Assembly: GCF_025698545.1 (NCBI RefSeq)
Contig: NC_068569.1
Span: forward strand, 12,338,001-12,402,000
Reading direction: 5' to 3'
Source: Gossypium raimondii
Taxonomy: Eukaryota; Streptophyta; Magnoliopsida; Malvales; Malvaceae
Length of the DNA: 64,000 nucleotides
Position numbers and translations under genes: made by a program. Shown piece by piece: positions 1-12,571 of this stretch; the stretch's first letter is position 1; every line of letters begins with the position of its first letter. The notes below the pieces were generated by a model, which was not told where the DNA came from, did no database searches, and saw nothing but the letters and a program-made list of their open reading frames with translations.

Positions 1-3000
1 TGTATTCGTCCACTGGTCCATAATTCATATTATGTTTGCCACTAACAAGCTCCAATGCCACAATTCCGAAGCTATAAACATCTGCCTTGTAGGTCAAGTA
101 ACCCCACAGTGCATACTCTGGTGCAATATATCCTCTGCATTTTTAACTTTTGCAATGTAAATTTACATTTAAAGGTCAAAGGAGGTCTTTTCAGCTAAGA
201 CAACATTGCAAGATGCGAGTTGGCTTACATTGTCCCAGCAATTCGTGTGCTGATGTGAGTTTTATCCTCGTCGCTAAGCTTGGCCAACCCAAAGTCAGAT
301 ATTTTAGGATTAAGGTCTCTATCAAGCAGAACGTTGGTACCTTTGATGTCTCTGTGGACAATTTTGAGTCTAGACTCTTCATGGAGAAACGCTATGCCTT
401 TAGCTATTCCGACACAAATCTTCTGCCTGGTAGGCCAATCTAGATTTATTCGAGAATATTCCGGTCCTTAAGAGGATCATCCGTGAAATGTTGCATGAGT
501 TAAAATCTTTGTTGCATGTTTCCACACATTGAAACAAATTAGGGAAAATTGTTCATTAAACTTACCAAACAAAGCCCGAGAAAGGCTATTATTTTCCAAG
601 TACTCATACACTAGCAACAGTTGATTCCCTTCGATACAGCATCCATAAAGCTTCACAAGATTGGGGTGCTGCAAACATGAAAACATCCCCATCTCATTCA
701 AGAATTCACGATTTCCCTGACTCGACTTTGAAGAAAGCTGCTTGACAGCGATTATAGTTCCATCAGCTAGCTGACCCTGTCATCCAGTCATGAAACTCAG
801 CAAACCTTTAAAAGTAAAATTTAATAGGAAAATGAAGTTCATCTGGCATGTATTTCACTTGTATACCTTGTAAACAGGTCCAAATCCACCTTCACCAATC
901 TTGTTTCCAGAATCAAAATTGTTAGTAGCCGCCTTTATCTGCTTTAAGGTGAACGAAACTGTTTGCAAATCTAGTCCCCTGAGATCTGTAAAAGTAGGAC
1001 ATATAAAAATGGGTTAAACGAGTAGGAATGGTTTGCGTATCTGAGATAGCATAAAAGAAAAGATTTTGGCATCGTTTTTCCTAAACCATTGACTTCTAAA
1101 ACTGAAACAACCCAAACCTTGTTCTCTATGGCTCTTGGCTTTAAAACAGTACATCCAGATAAAAATACCGGATGCCAAAAACACGAGAAAGGATCCCACT
1201 ACACCAATGATGATTGGCACAGTCTTTGTTTTGTTCTCCTTATGCTGGGGTTTGAAATCTGCAAAAAATTTCGACTAAGAAATCCATTGTGCTATTCAAA
1301 GTTAAGGTTGAAATATGTAAAAGCAAAACTAGTTGTCGATTGTGCAACACAAAGGATGGTACAGATAAGGATGAGAAACAAGGTGAAGAAGGCTACATAC
1401 TGGGATCGACTGAGATGGCTGATATGAGGGGGCCATGGACTCCTCGACTAGGAATTGCTTGAGTACCTTTTCCGGCCCAGTAGAAGCGGATCTCTAGTTC
1501 ACCATTTGTTACATTGGCATTATAGTGTTTCGTTAGTGGAGTAAGAATACCACCAGCTTCAGCTTCTATATTGAAGTTTTCTTCCACCAGCTGGTCCTGG
1601 AACATGATAATTCAGTGACATTTATTTAGCAACCAACGGAGACCGAATGGTGTAACACCATTCTTCTGATGACCATGTACAATAGTCAGAATTCTTTCTG
1701 AAGGATCTAGTTTCTCAAAGATGATAAATTACCTGGATATAAATGTTGAAAATGCGCCTGCCAAGTCTTCCATATCTTGTGCTATTAATGATTTCGATCT
1801 CGGCAAAGTGTAGTCTCACTGAATAGCTCCCATTCTCTAAACAATATCGGAAATAAGTAATTGAAAGTGGAGATAGACGCGCAGTAGCATACAACTGGTT
1901 AGACATGCTTGTAGACTGCACCAGATAACGCGATGCAGCATTCAGTTCATCATTGTCATCCCTGAAGTCTCCAGTGCTACTAAAACCCCAGTTATCGTTG
2001 TTCCCATATAATGTTGCAGCACCACCTAAACCAGATGTTGCATCTCCCACATACATAGTCCCATTCATTTTCACATCATTAGTTCCACCACAATTGATAT
2101 ACATAGAATGCCAATCTGCCAGAGACAAGATAACCATTTAACTTCAAAGAAGGAAGCCAAAAATTTAACCATTAAATTACCATTTTTGTGTAAACAGCTT
2201 GCTGATTATATATATATGAACTTTTATATCAGCTCGAGAGAACATTGTCAAAACAAGTTAGCGAATTGGAAGGCTTGGATTTTAAGGTAAGTATTAAAAT
2301 TAGATTTCCAAGCAATTGTTACACTGAACTTACATTTCTGACATTTGAAATCGCTCCTGCATGGAATAACTCCCCTTTTACTGTCAGGTCATGAAAAAGA
2401 AAAACACCAAATTAAAGGATAGATTAGCAATCAAATGAATGTTATGTAGGATCATTATTCTATAAATACTCGTATTAGTTTCATATGGAAAACATGGAAA
2501 TCAAATTTTTAAGTTCACATCCATCTATTTCAACGTAATCAGTGCCCAAGAAACAGATGGAGATTTGCATTGACGGTCAATTATCAAGAACTCAAGAATT
2601 GAATCTTACACGTATTCTGTCGAAGAACTGCGGAACAAATTTATGTTATCCCTATTTGAAAAGCATAATGCAATACAAGTCAGTAATCCTACATCTCAGG
2701 AAAGCATACAAATTTATGTAATCCCTATTTGAAAGTGCTTTTACTCGGCTCGAAGAAAAAGAAAAAAGAACCAACAATTTTCGTAAACAAGCAGGCTGAT
2801 CGGGGCCTGGCCATGTGAAGTTATTGTAGGAAAGGTCCCTGAATGCAAGAAGGAAATAGAACTGTTTACTCAGAAATCTCTGCATGTTAAGAATTCACAT
2901 GTACATTCCTAAATCAAATATACGAATCAGACAATCCAAACAGAAAGTACATACACTGGAAGTCCTGTCGACAAGATTGATGCAGGTATATTTCCACTGA

Positions 3001-5351
3001 GATTATTGCCTGTAAGATAGCTGATATCAAGCATATCAGCCAGTTTTGTAAGCATTGCAGCTAGATATCGAATGTCACTACATTACTTACATGAGTTTCT
3101 GTCTAGAACGGAAAAAAAGAACTACTTACAGGAATTTTAAATCTTTAGGGAGAGTGACTTCGACAAGTTGCCCACTCAACAGGTTAAAACTGAGGTCCCT
3201 GTCCAAATTTACAAGTAAATATGTGTTATTTAAGCTTAAACTTAAAACATAAATGAGAATATGGCAACTTTGGGACAAGAACATAAGTGTAATAACAGCA
3301 TAGAGATCTGCACGCTATAGTCTTCTAACTTTTCTCCTTCATTAAAATTCATAATGCTACTAAAAATCAAAATGTTTGGGAGGAAAAAAGAAGAAGCAAA
3401 TTCACTGTTCTTTTGGACTGAAGAATCATGTTGTACACTTACAAAACACGTAATTTACTCATTTGCCAGGTCTCTTGTGGGATTTGCCCAACAATGTTGC
3501 ATTTCTTCAATATTCTACAATGTCCAAGGGCAGCCATATTAGATACAACGATCAAAGAACTTTATATCATATGCCTGCATAAAGATAAGATTAGCAGCGA
3601 ACGTACATCCGATTGATTGCTGTCATGTTCCAAAGATAAGGAAAAGGCTGAGTCGCTCCGTTTATATCACTGATTATCCTGTAAGTACACCATAAAGAAC
3701 AAAAATGTTTGGCAACAATTAAAGTAGTCCATGATATTCTGCATAGAAGCTTTCAGTACTTACAAAGTTACTAAGTTTTCCAAAGCTGAGATGGATGAAG
3801 GAATGGGACCTTCAAGTCCACTAGCCTGCATTTCTCTGGTTCATTTAATTGAAGTAAAAAACAATCAGTTCAAGAGAATACAAGTTTTTGACTTTAAAGA
3901 CATTAAGTAGCCGTTCCCAAGGTTTAGGATCTCACAATCTTTCGAGTTTCTTCCAGTTCCAAATGAAAGCCGGTATGCTCCCATTAAAGTTGTTGTCATT
4001 TATCCTACTGCAATTCATAAAAAACTTTTACAACCCAAATTTCAATCAAGCTTTTTCTGACATTCTACTAGTATAAGTTAACGAAAAGCCTTACAAGTCG
4101 GTTAAGTTTTTCAGTGCTTCAAGTTGAACCGGCAAATTTCCGGTTAGTCCATTGGAAGACAATCTCCTGCAATGATAATTATAAAATTTTATCTATCAAA
4201 AACATGTTACTTATTTCTGTTTTCAAATGTATAGCTCAGGAAAATTAGAAAATTATATAAGTCATGAAAATTCCTTACAGAGTTCTCAAGTTAACTAACT
4301 TTCCAATTTCTGGAGGGACTTGTCCTGAAAATTGATTTGCTTCAAGGTCTCTGTAAAGTACATACATTGAAATTACTTGAAATAAGTGCAACATCTCTCT
4401 TACCAATTTAAACATTTGCATTCTTCGTTGTCCGGGAAACATCTATTTGCAATAAATTGAAGTACTTTAATACTCACAAGTATGTAAGACTGGTAATGTT
4501 CCCCAAATAAGTCGGAATGTTCCCCGATAGTCGATTTCCGAAGACAGAGCTGGACAAAGATATTGCTTGGTTAGCTCCAAATGAGCATTACCCAGTTTTT
4601 CTCTTCAGTTAAAGATTTGATCAAACACCAAGGAGACGATAACTTACATGAACTCAAGTTGCATTGAAGCCCATTCAGGTGGGATTGTCCCATTGAGATA
4701 GTTGTATGCAAAATCACTGCATATGCCGAATAGAGACTTAAGCGTAAAACACATTGAAAAAACAAAAATGAAGCGAGCATTGAGAAAGAGAGTCAGAGAT
4801 ATGCTTACATCTCTTTGAGGTAAGGAAGGTTTACAAGTTCAGATGGAAGTACTCCTGGAAGACTCTGAAGTTTGAATACTCTAAAACAACACAAAAACAA
4901 ACCCCATATGTCAGCCGTTTGAGCCTTTTTAAAAAAAAAATTGTTTACAACGTAGCTTTGTCCTCTGCACTTTTCTTTTGGTTCTTTCTAGTTTTATTTT
5001 CCGGGAAACTTACATATGTGTAACGTGGCAGGTGTCGTTTTGGCAAGTGCAGGTAATGTTTTTCCCCGCACCCGTGTCCGTGTTCACTTTCTCCGAGACA
5101 CAACTGCCGGCATCGAAATTCCAGTTGTTACCTCCCATCGTTTTGGCAATTTGATTCAGAACATTCACTAATAAAACAAGAAAGAACATTCACTAATAAT
5201 AATAATAATAATAATAATAAAGGCATAAATAACATAACATAAAGATACCCTCATCCTGAGGCAGCGTAGCGGCATCAAGCTTGTTTGTGTTTAACAAAAT
5301 GAAAGAAAGAACAGCTGATAGCAGAAAGGCGATGGGTTTAGCGAAGAGCAT
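1..5351 (-). CDS. Malectin/LRR receptor-like serine/threonine kinase (LRR-VIII-2 type), 3' end beyond window
   Basis: Plasma-membrane receptor kinase; ligand unknown. I read 22 exons on the minus strand: 5351-5249, 5167-5014, 4880-4809, 4716-4648, 4549-4478, 4350-4279, 4166-4095, 4007-3936, 3835-3764, 3678-3607, 3514-3443, 3198-3130, 3020-2955, 2838-2776, 2356-2334, 2115-1733, 1596-1401, 1258-1118, 985-867, 776-566, 466-229 and 134 to the edge. All junctions are GT-AG and keep one frame. In order: signal peptide ([17 protein letters not shown]), LRRs mostly encoded one per 72-nt exon, a malectin-like domain (exons 16-17), a membrane helix ([17 protein letters not shown]), then the kinase with a glycine-rich loop ([10 protein letters not shown]), AVK lysine, HRDIK and DFG. 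The C-terminus is off the window. An in-frame Met lies 14 codons upstream; I chose the inner Met because it starts the signal peptide. The architecture fits Arabidopsis At1g53430/At3g14840-type receptors. Confidence 0.93.
5195..5220. repeat. (AAT)n microsatellite
   Basis: A run of AAT/ATA triplets inside the first intron of the receptor kinase gene. The functional-looking copy has it; the corresponding intron of the pseudogene copy does not. Confidence 0.9.
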
Positions 5352-5475
5352 GTTTGAAGCAAAGGAAAACCGTTCAGTATTCTTAGCAATCAATCTGGCT
5401 GATCTTTATCTCTTTTCCTTTGGTTTTTTTTTTTTCAGACAAAAAGACAAACAGAACAAGGAACTTACTTTAGGA

Positions 5476-5519
5476 TTAATTATTTAATTATTTAATTATT
5501 TAATTATTTAATTAATTAA
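5476..5519. repeat. 8-bp tandem repeat (TTAATTAT)n
   Basis: About five copies of an 8-bp AT-only unit, some 80-125 bp upstream of the outer start codon of the receptor kinase gene, so probably in its promoter or 5' leader. The tandem pseudogene lacks it. Confidence 0.85.
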
Positions 5520-6256
5520 CTTGGATTTGGAGTACAAAAGCAGTCAAATACTTTGAACGTAAACGCCAAAACCACCAATGAAATTAAAGGTTTGACCTTT
5601 CTTTCATAAAAAGCGTATGAAAAAAGTTACCACGTTTCGGTGTTAGTTCTATTATGGATAATATTATGAGGAGGTGTTGCAATTGGTTTGGGTGCTTTTG
5701 CCATGATTTACAGATTCGTTATTTTCCCTTAGCATTTTCAAGCCACAAGCAAGCTTGTTGTGTTATGGATCTATCCGGAAGTACCTCATATTTGTACAAT
5801 ATCAATCAATGTTTAATTTTCAACGCTTTCATTATACATGTTTCTATATACGGGTATCTATATTTTTTATATTGATATTAAATAAAAGAGATTATTATGT
5901 AATAAATTAGCGTTGAAATTGAGATTTTAAAATCTTTAGAATGTTTCAAAAAGAAAATATTTAGTGTCTTCTGGTTTAATTCTATCCATGTTTCTCTTGG
6001 GTCAACTATTTATTTATTAACTAAATTATAGTATAAAAATTGGCACTTGACATTTTGAATAATAAGAAATACAAATTAAATATTGAACATTAAATAAATA
6101 CTAATATTAAAATATATCCTTTTCCTCTCTTCCCCTTTCTTCTTCATCTTCCCCATGCTTCATCTTCTCATCAAAGAAACAGTGCGCTGAAATTGAATGC
6201 TATGAAGCCCCTTTGACACACACTAGACTATGAAAACTCAAGAAGCTGAAATCATT
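5520..6256. other. Intergenic, nothing recognised
   Basis: AT-rich sequence between the receptor kinase promoter and the PPR fragment. No coding run or terminal repeats seen. Confidence 0.6.
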
Positions 6257-6475
6257 TTATTCCAAGAAAAAAACATTCCATTTTGGCATATCATCGAAAA
6301 CCTTGATTACACCATTTAAATCACCTAAAGCAATATACGTATCCATGAGCTTTTCAGATAAAAAGTGTTCACTGCTGAAACTCATCTTCAAAATATTTCC
6401 ATGAAGCTTCTTTCCTTCCTCTGTAAACCCAGAACTCAAACACCCTTCCAAAAGCCAAAGAAAAGTTTGATGGTT
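6257..6475 (-). pseudogene. Fragment of a pentatricopeptide-repeat (PPR) gene
   Basis: One minus-strand frame reads NHQTFLWLLEGCLSSG, then about 45 residues including GKKLHG and VIKVFDDMP. This matches the N-terminal region of PLS/DYW-type organelle RNA-editing PPR proteins (I think of At4g13650-like proteins; from memory). Stops close the frame on both sides: a TAA just before the matching stretch and another after the NVFFLE end. Full proteins of this class exceed 600 residues, so this is a roughly 70-codon relic with no start or downstream repeats. It lies 3' of the truncated receptor-kinase copy, about 280 bp away, suggesting both arrived or were broken in the same rearrangement. Confidence 0.65.
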
Positions 6476-6753
6476 GGCTTATGGCTTTAATCCCTCAATT
6501 TTTCATCCAATGCAAGAAAGCAACTTCCTTTGAATTCTCTTCATTTTCTTTAATAGAAAGCTCATCAAATGAATGAAAAATTGTATTTAGTATTAAAACA
6601 ATTTGTTGATACAGTGCTCAACAAGGGAGGAGTACAAAAGAGAGAAAAATTGTTGAGAAAGTAGATTCATTCGATCGGAACGTAGTTGGAAGTTATAATT
6701 AATGGAGATAAAGATAGTTCGAAGGGTAAGTATAGAAAGAGTGTAGGCTAAGT

Positions 6754-8291
6754 ATCCTTCTAAGATTCTTCCAGTTCTGAAAGAAAGTTGGTGTACTCCC
6801 ATTAAAGTTGTTGTCATTTATCCTACTGCATTTTATGAAAAAGAATTTTACAATACTTAAATTTCTACCAAGCATTTCGTGCATCCTACCAGACGAAAAG
6901 CCGAAAACCTTATAAGTCCGTCAAGTTTTTCAGTTCAGCAAGTTGCACCGGCAAATCTCCGGTCAGTCTGTTGTAAGATAATCTTCTGAAAAGATAGTCA
7001 TAAACTTTCATCTATCAAAAGTTGCTACTTATTACAGGAAATTAAAAAATTTATACAAGACATGAAATGCCTTACAAAGTTCTCAAGTTAACTAACTTTC
7101 CAATCTCTGGAGGGACTTGTCCTGAAAATTGATTTGCTTCAAGGTCTCTGTAAAGTTCATACAATGAAATTACTCAAAACAAGTGCAACATCTTTCTTAC
7201 CAGTTTAAAACATGTATGTTATTCACTGTCCAGGAAACCTAAATAATTCGAGTACCGGGGGATCGAAAAGCACGTAGCTTCACAAGCTTAGCAGAAAACT
7301 ATAAAAGATGGACTAAAAACAAATCAATCTTGGAACATCTACATACAGTAAAATTAAAAGCACTTCAAAACTTACAAGTATGCAAGGCTGGTAATGTTCC
7401 CCAAATAAGTCGGAATACTCCCGGATAGTCGATTAATAACAAAGACAAAGCTGGAGAAGGATGGCTTGGTTAGCTCCAAAAGAGAATAATAACTCAGTTT
7501 TCCGTTCAGTCAAAGATTGATCATACACCAAAAAGAAAACCTTACATGTACTCAAGTTGCATTGAAGCCCATTCAAGTGGAATTGACCCATTGAGATAGT
7601 TATATGCAAAATCACTGCATATGCCGCTTAAACACACTTAATAAGCAAAAATTAAGAGAGACTTGAGAAAGAGAGAACAGGGATGCCTACATCACTTTGA
7701 GATATGGAAGATTTACAAGTTCAGGTGGAAGTGCTCCTGGAAGATTCTGATGCTTGAATATTCTAAAAACTCCAAAACAAACCCAAATATCAGTTATTCT
7801 TTTCACCCATTTATAAATTGTTTTGTCCTCCGGGAAACTTAAATATGCGTAACGTGGCAGGTGTCGTTCTGGCAAGTGCAGGTAATGTTTTTCTCGGCAC
7901 CCAAGTCCACTTTATCCGAGACATTGCAACTGCCGGCATCGAAATTCCGGTCGTTACTTCCCATCGTTTTGGCAATTCGGTTGATAACATCCACTAATAA
8001 AACCACAAGTCATACAACAAGAACATTACTATTACTGCATAAAATCCAAGAATAAAGCAATCCGAAAAAAGAAAAGGCACAAGCCCTGATTCATCATATG
8101 AAGACTGGGGAGGTGACATCTTACTTAAGGTTCAAATCCCCCATCTGCAACCGTTCTCGTTTCATAAAAAGGAAAACATAAAATTTACCTTCATTTTGAG
8201 GCAGCGTAGCGGCATCAAGCTTGTTTGTTCTTAGCCAAATGAAAGAAAGAAGAACCGATAGCAGAAAGGCGATGGGTTTAGGGAAGAACAT
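6754..8291 (-). pseudogene. Truncated tandem copy of the malectin/LRR receptor kinase
   Basis: Exon-by-exon copy of the 5' part of the neighbouring gene: exon 1 (8291-8189, signal peptide), exon 2 (7993-7843), exon 3 (7762-7691), then LRR exons near 7614-7546, 7452-7378, 7150-7079, 6985-6914 and 6825-6754. Exon sequences are highly similar to the intact gene. The copy stops after the sixth LRR exon; the remaining LRRs, malectin domain, membrane helix and kinase are absent. Three splice donors are lost: after exon 2 (GT to TT at 7842-7841), after the fifth LRR exon (GT to AT at 6913-6912) and after the last exon (GT replaced by AC at 6753-6752). At best it could encode a secreted LRR fragment, but the donor losses argue for a pseudogene. 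Confidence 0.85.
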
Positions 8292-10205
8292 GGTTGAAGC
8301 AAAAGGAAAACCATTCGGTCTTCTTCTCAGCAACTAATATGGCTCTTGTACTGTTGTTTTCTCTTTCTTATCTCTTTCCCTTACTGTTTCAGAACAAGGA
8401 ACATAGTTTAGGATTAAATTAATGAAGTGGCATTTGGAGTACGAAAGTAGTCAAATACTTTGAACGCTAAACGCGAAACAGCCAATGCAATGCAATATTT
8501 TTCTTAAAGTTTGACCTTTCAATTTTTGGTTGCATCACGGAAGAGCTCCAGGTTAAACTTACCACCTTTCTTTGATCTAAGGTATGAAAATGACCACGTC
8601 TTATGAATTGAGTGCTTCTGCGTTAAAATAAAATAAACCGTTATTTTCCTTTCCCAGTTTCAAACCACGCGCTTGTTATGGATGAATCCGGAAACACCAC
8701 TCATTTGTACAATATCAATACACATAATTTTCAACGCTTTCATTGTACTTATTTCGTTACGGTCGTGTATATCTTGATTAATTTACTTACCGTTTTCTAA
8801 AGTTAGTAGAATTTAAATAATTCATAAAAAAGCAACGATTGGGTTGAAATAAATTGGGAAGCCGAAGCAAATTGTAAAGTTAAAAGGAATATTATAATTA
8901 ACCAATTTATAAGGGACGTAGGCACATTGCTTTTGACATTTCACAAGTTTTCGGGGCAAGAGTGACATCCCCTTTCCTTTGTTTACATTTGGCATGTTTA
9001 CTTATTTCAGCCTCCAATTTTATAAAAAAAAATTAGTTCTCATTTAATTTTTCTTCTTCTTTAAATCTTAAACTTATAATTTTTTGTCAAATTATCCCAA
9101 AGTGAATGGAAATTTTTTTAACTTTATTAATGTAACATACACAAAAATTGCAATATGGATACACATCAACATTTAATTTAATTTTAAAATTCAAAAAATA
9201 TATTTTAAAAAAATTATAAAAAAATAATTAAAGGATAATATATCATCTAGGCAACAAATTACATGTATGTCATATCATCAAAGTTAATAAACTTTAATAT
9301 TTTTCATCTATTCAAATTATTTGACAAAAGATTATAAATTTAAGAACTAAAAGATATAAAAAGTTAAATGAATGACCAAAATATCTTTTTTAATAAAATT
9401 GAGAAAAAAATTATTATTCTTTAATTTGTCGTACGAAATTTCTCGTATCGAAAGCCATTTGAGCTGTATATACTTATTTATGCAACCATATAGAAGGAAA
9501 CATATGAGTTGGTTGCTAGTATTAATCAAAGAAAATTCGAGTAGGTTTAAGGCTCATAACACATACTTTCATCGAACCTTAATACCATTGTTCAACCAGA
9601 TATGTCAATAAATTACCATTCTTTCGATCTCCATCAAAATATCTTATAACTATTAAATAATGGCAAATACTGAATTATGACGACAGTGAAAATTTATGTA
9701 AAAGGTATGTTTATTAAAAAATTATGTAAAAATTAAATAAATTGTTAGTTTAAATAATAAAATTAATTATTTAAATTATGTGTTCACCGTTGATTTGATT
9801 TGAACCGCTAATTGTATTAGCGTTAAAGCTTTACCTCCTTATAATTCACTAAAAAACCCATCAAAATAACATAACTTCTTTATAATTAAAATAATATGTT
9901 TTAGTAATTTATTAATGAGTTGGTTTTAAATAATAATATAAGAATACTCCAAATTGATATTCGACTCAATCCGATTTAAATAAATATTCTTTAGTTATCT
10001 AAAATAAACATTTGAATCGTATAACATAAATCTTCCTTAAATTCCAATGGGTTTGGAGGAGCAAAACTTTGGCTGACAAAGAAGTATAATGTACACTAAT
10101 GAGGGGATCTCAACTAGGAAAAAAAATCCTAAAGACTAAAGATTATGAGCTTGATTTACATGTTTTATATTCTAAATGAATCATTGTATTCTTCTGTCTC
10201 GGTAA
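8292..10205. other. Intergenic, nothing recognised
   Basis: Promoter side of the pseudogene (8300-8720 still resembles the upstream region of the intact gene) followed by AT-rich DNA. No gene or bounded element seen. Confidence 0.6.
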
Positions 10206-11153
10206 TCAGTTATCTTGAGTCAAATTAATCGGCTCACTCAACACATACTTGGGAAGTTCATACTTGGCACCTGCAATTGTAAATTCACGAGAAAAGATAA
10301 ATTACGAGGAACGAAGTTTTTGCATGAAAAAGAATAGAGAAAACTAGACTATGAATTGGCACCTCTCTCGTCATAGCAAATGGTTAAATCATCATTCTGA
10401 ACAATCACCCCGGCACTATCGATGATTGCTTGCGCAAGGATTAATTCAGCTTCTGCTGCAGCTCGAAGTGCATCCCATATCTCTGCTAAAAATACAATTC
10501 ATTCTTCAGATATACTTTTGCTTCCTCTCACAATGAAAATATTGTAATAGCATGGCACCAATTGTAACAAGATGTTTGGCTCTTTAAAGTTTTAACATGC
10601 TAAACAGATTCATTCAGTGCATTGCATTTAAAAGTTCACTTCCAAAAATAAATCACTGTGGATGTTTGAATGCTAAATATTACCTTTCCGGCCACCATTG
10701 TACGGAGCTGTATCCCAAAATTCATCACGAATCTTCGCAAGTTGTGCTCTCGTAATCGGCTCAGAATGCTTCCAAGGTTTTGGCTTTCTGATTTTCTTTA
10801 CATTTTCTACAACGTATTGGAAAATCACTATAAGCTCCATAATTAATCAACGGTTTTTTAGCTTCCAATCTTACTAAATAAATACAGATATAATAAGCCA
10901 TTATTCAAGTCAATAATCAAATATCAAATACATCATCTTTTCAGGAAAAGAAAAAGACGATTAGGTTTAAAACAAGATTCTCAAACCATATTCAAAATTA
11001 ATCAAATTCCAAAATCCAATGTAATTTAATCAATGAAGAACAATCATAAGAGTGAGAGCGAGAGACAATAAATCATAATTAAATAACAGAAAAGAGCGGT
11101 TAGTTTATTATACTACCGTCATCCTTGGTTGGTTTGGATTCATTACAACCCAT
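10206..11153 (-). CDS. UBTD-like (DC-UbP) ubiquitin-domain-associated small protein
   Basis: Four exons on the minus strand: 11153-11117, 10806-10684, 10482-10363 and 10270-10206, all GT-AG and in phase, giving 114 residues. It starts MGCNESKPTKDD, where Gly2-Cys3 is a typical N-myristoylation plus palmitoylation context, so membrane attachment is likely. The body contains KIRKPKPWKHSEPITRAQL, FWDTAPYNGGRKEIWDALRA and LAQAIIDSAGVIV, and ends near YELPKYVLSEPINLT. This is the N-terminal UBTD (DC-UbP) domain seen in UBTD1/2; plant members such as Arabidopsis At5g45740/At1g16960 have the same short length and lack the C-terminal ubiquitin fold. Family knowledge links animal UBTD proteins to E2 enzymes; the plant role is not established. 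The start is fixed by the MGC motif. Confidence 0.9.
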
Positions 11154-11980
11154 CACTGAAATTCTTCTTCTTAGGAATCGAAGTGATGTAAGCAATTCCA
11201 AACAGCAGCAAGTGGCGTCGTTGCTGCGGCTGTTGTTTAATCTAATATATATTGCTAACAGCAGCGGCCAATCAATGGATTTGGAGTTGGACTCCCTCTC
11301 TTCTTCTTCTTCTTCTTTTTGGCTGTTGGTTTATTTAAGAAAATTCTTTTTCACGGGTGAGAGTCCACTTTACCTGCGTCTCTATCCTTTCTTTTCAATA
11401 AATATATTTATTTAAATATTTTTTTATTATTTAAAATTTTTTCATGATTAACAGAAATTTAAAATTTCCAATTTTATAGGAAAAGGCGAGAGGATTGGAA
11501 TCGACTTTTTGAAAACCAAATAAAATTCTACCCATAAAATCCGTTTGATTGAAGTATAATTTTCTCGATAAGAGATCTCATCATTATTGCTAAATTTTCT
11601 GAATAAAAGTTCTCATCATTAATGTTAATAGTAATAAATTTAACTAAATATTTCCAGACCTAATATCATAACCTGATATTATAAGGTGATGGGATTTCAA
11701 TCTCAATTATTTTCCGTTAGCAATGTTTGGATACATATATAATGGAACTCTTATTTTATTAATAATGTAATGAATATGGTCTCTAACAGTAAAATATACA
11801 TGTTAAATAGGTTTTTATTCAATATTAAAAATAGGGAATAAAGTAAGATGATTTAAATTCCAACTAACTGAATGTACGATAAGAATTATAACTACCATTT
11901 AAGTATAGTTTTAAATTAATTAGATAACAGTCATATATAAAATAAATAAAAGTAGTGTAAATATTAATAAGATTGGAGTG
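11154..11980. other. Promoter side of UBTD gene and AT-rich spacer
   Basis: Upstream region of the UBTD-like gene, with a short TTC-rich stretch near 11300-11320, then AT-rich DNA. No gene recognised. Confidence 0.5.
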
Positions 11981-11988
11981 ATTTAGGT

Positions 11989-12563
11989 TATACCCATCAG
12001 GCCCGACCCGAAGGCCCGCCTGAAATGTAGGAGGGCTTAAGTAAAAATATAAACTCTTAAAAATGGGCTTGGACAAAAAATAAAGTCCGTTTAAAAAAAG
12101 GGTCGAGCATTGGGTAAAACATTTTTTACTCGAGCCCGGCCCGGCCTGAATTCACTAAAGGGCAAAAAAAATCTGCTCTTTTTTTTGTTTTTTAATGTTA
12201 TTTTCTTGTTGTTTCTCCTTATTTTGTTACTATTTTACAGTTATGTTACTACTATTTTGTTGTTATTGTTTGGATCTTGTTAAGTTGCATTTATCTTAGT
12301 GTTATTTAAGTATACATATTTTTTAAAAATTTTCAAATGTTGGGAAATATTTATTTTGATGTTTTTAGTATTTTTGATGTATTATATATATTTAAAAATA
12401 ATATAAAAAATTAATACGGGTGGGCCGAATTTTAGCATTTTTGTTCGGGTTGGGCTTAGACAAAATTTTAGGCCCATTTTTTGAGTCGGGCCTAACAAAT
12501 GGGCCTAAATTGTTAGTTGAGCCCAACCCAAACCCGACTTAGCCCGACTCATGAACACCTCTA
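11989..12563. mobile_element. hAT-like non-autonomous element, 8-bp target duplication
   Basis: Flanked on both sides by ATTTAGGT (11981-11988 and 12564-12571), an 8-bp duplication as expected for hAT insertions. The right end, read inward, is TAGAGGTGTTCATGAGTCGG, and both ends carry GGCCCGA/CGGGTTGGGC-rich subterminal sequence around an AT-rich core without coding capacity. The left terminus is degraded. It has the same end style as the element at 14201-14612. Confidence 0.7.
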
Positions 12564-12571
12564 ATTTAGGT

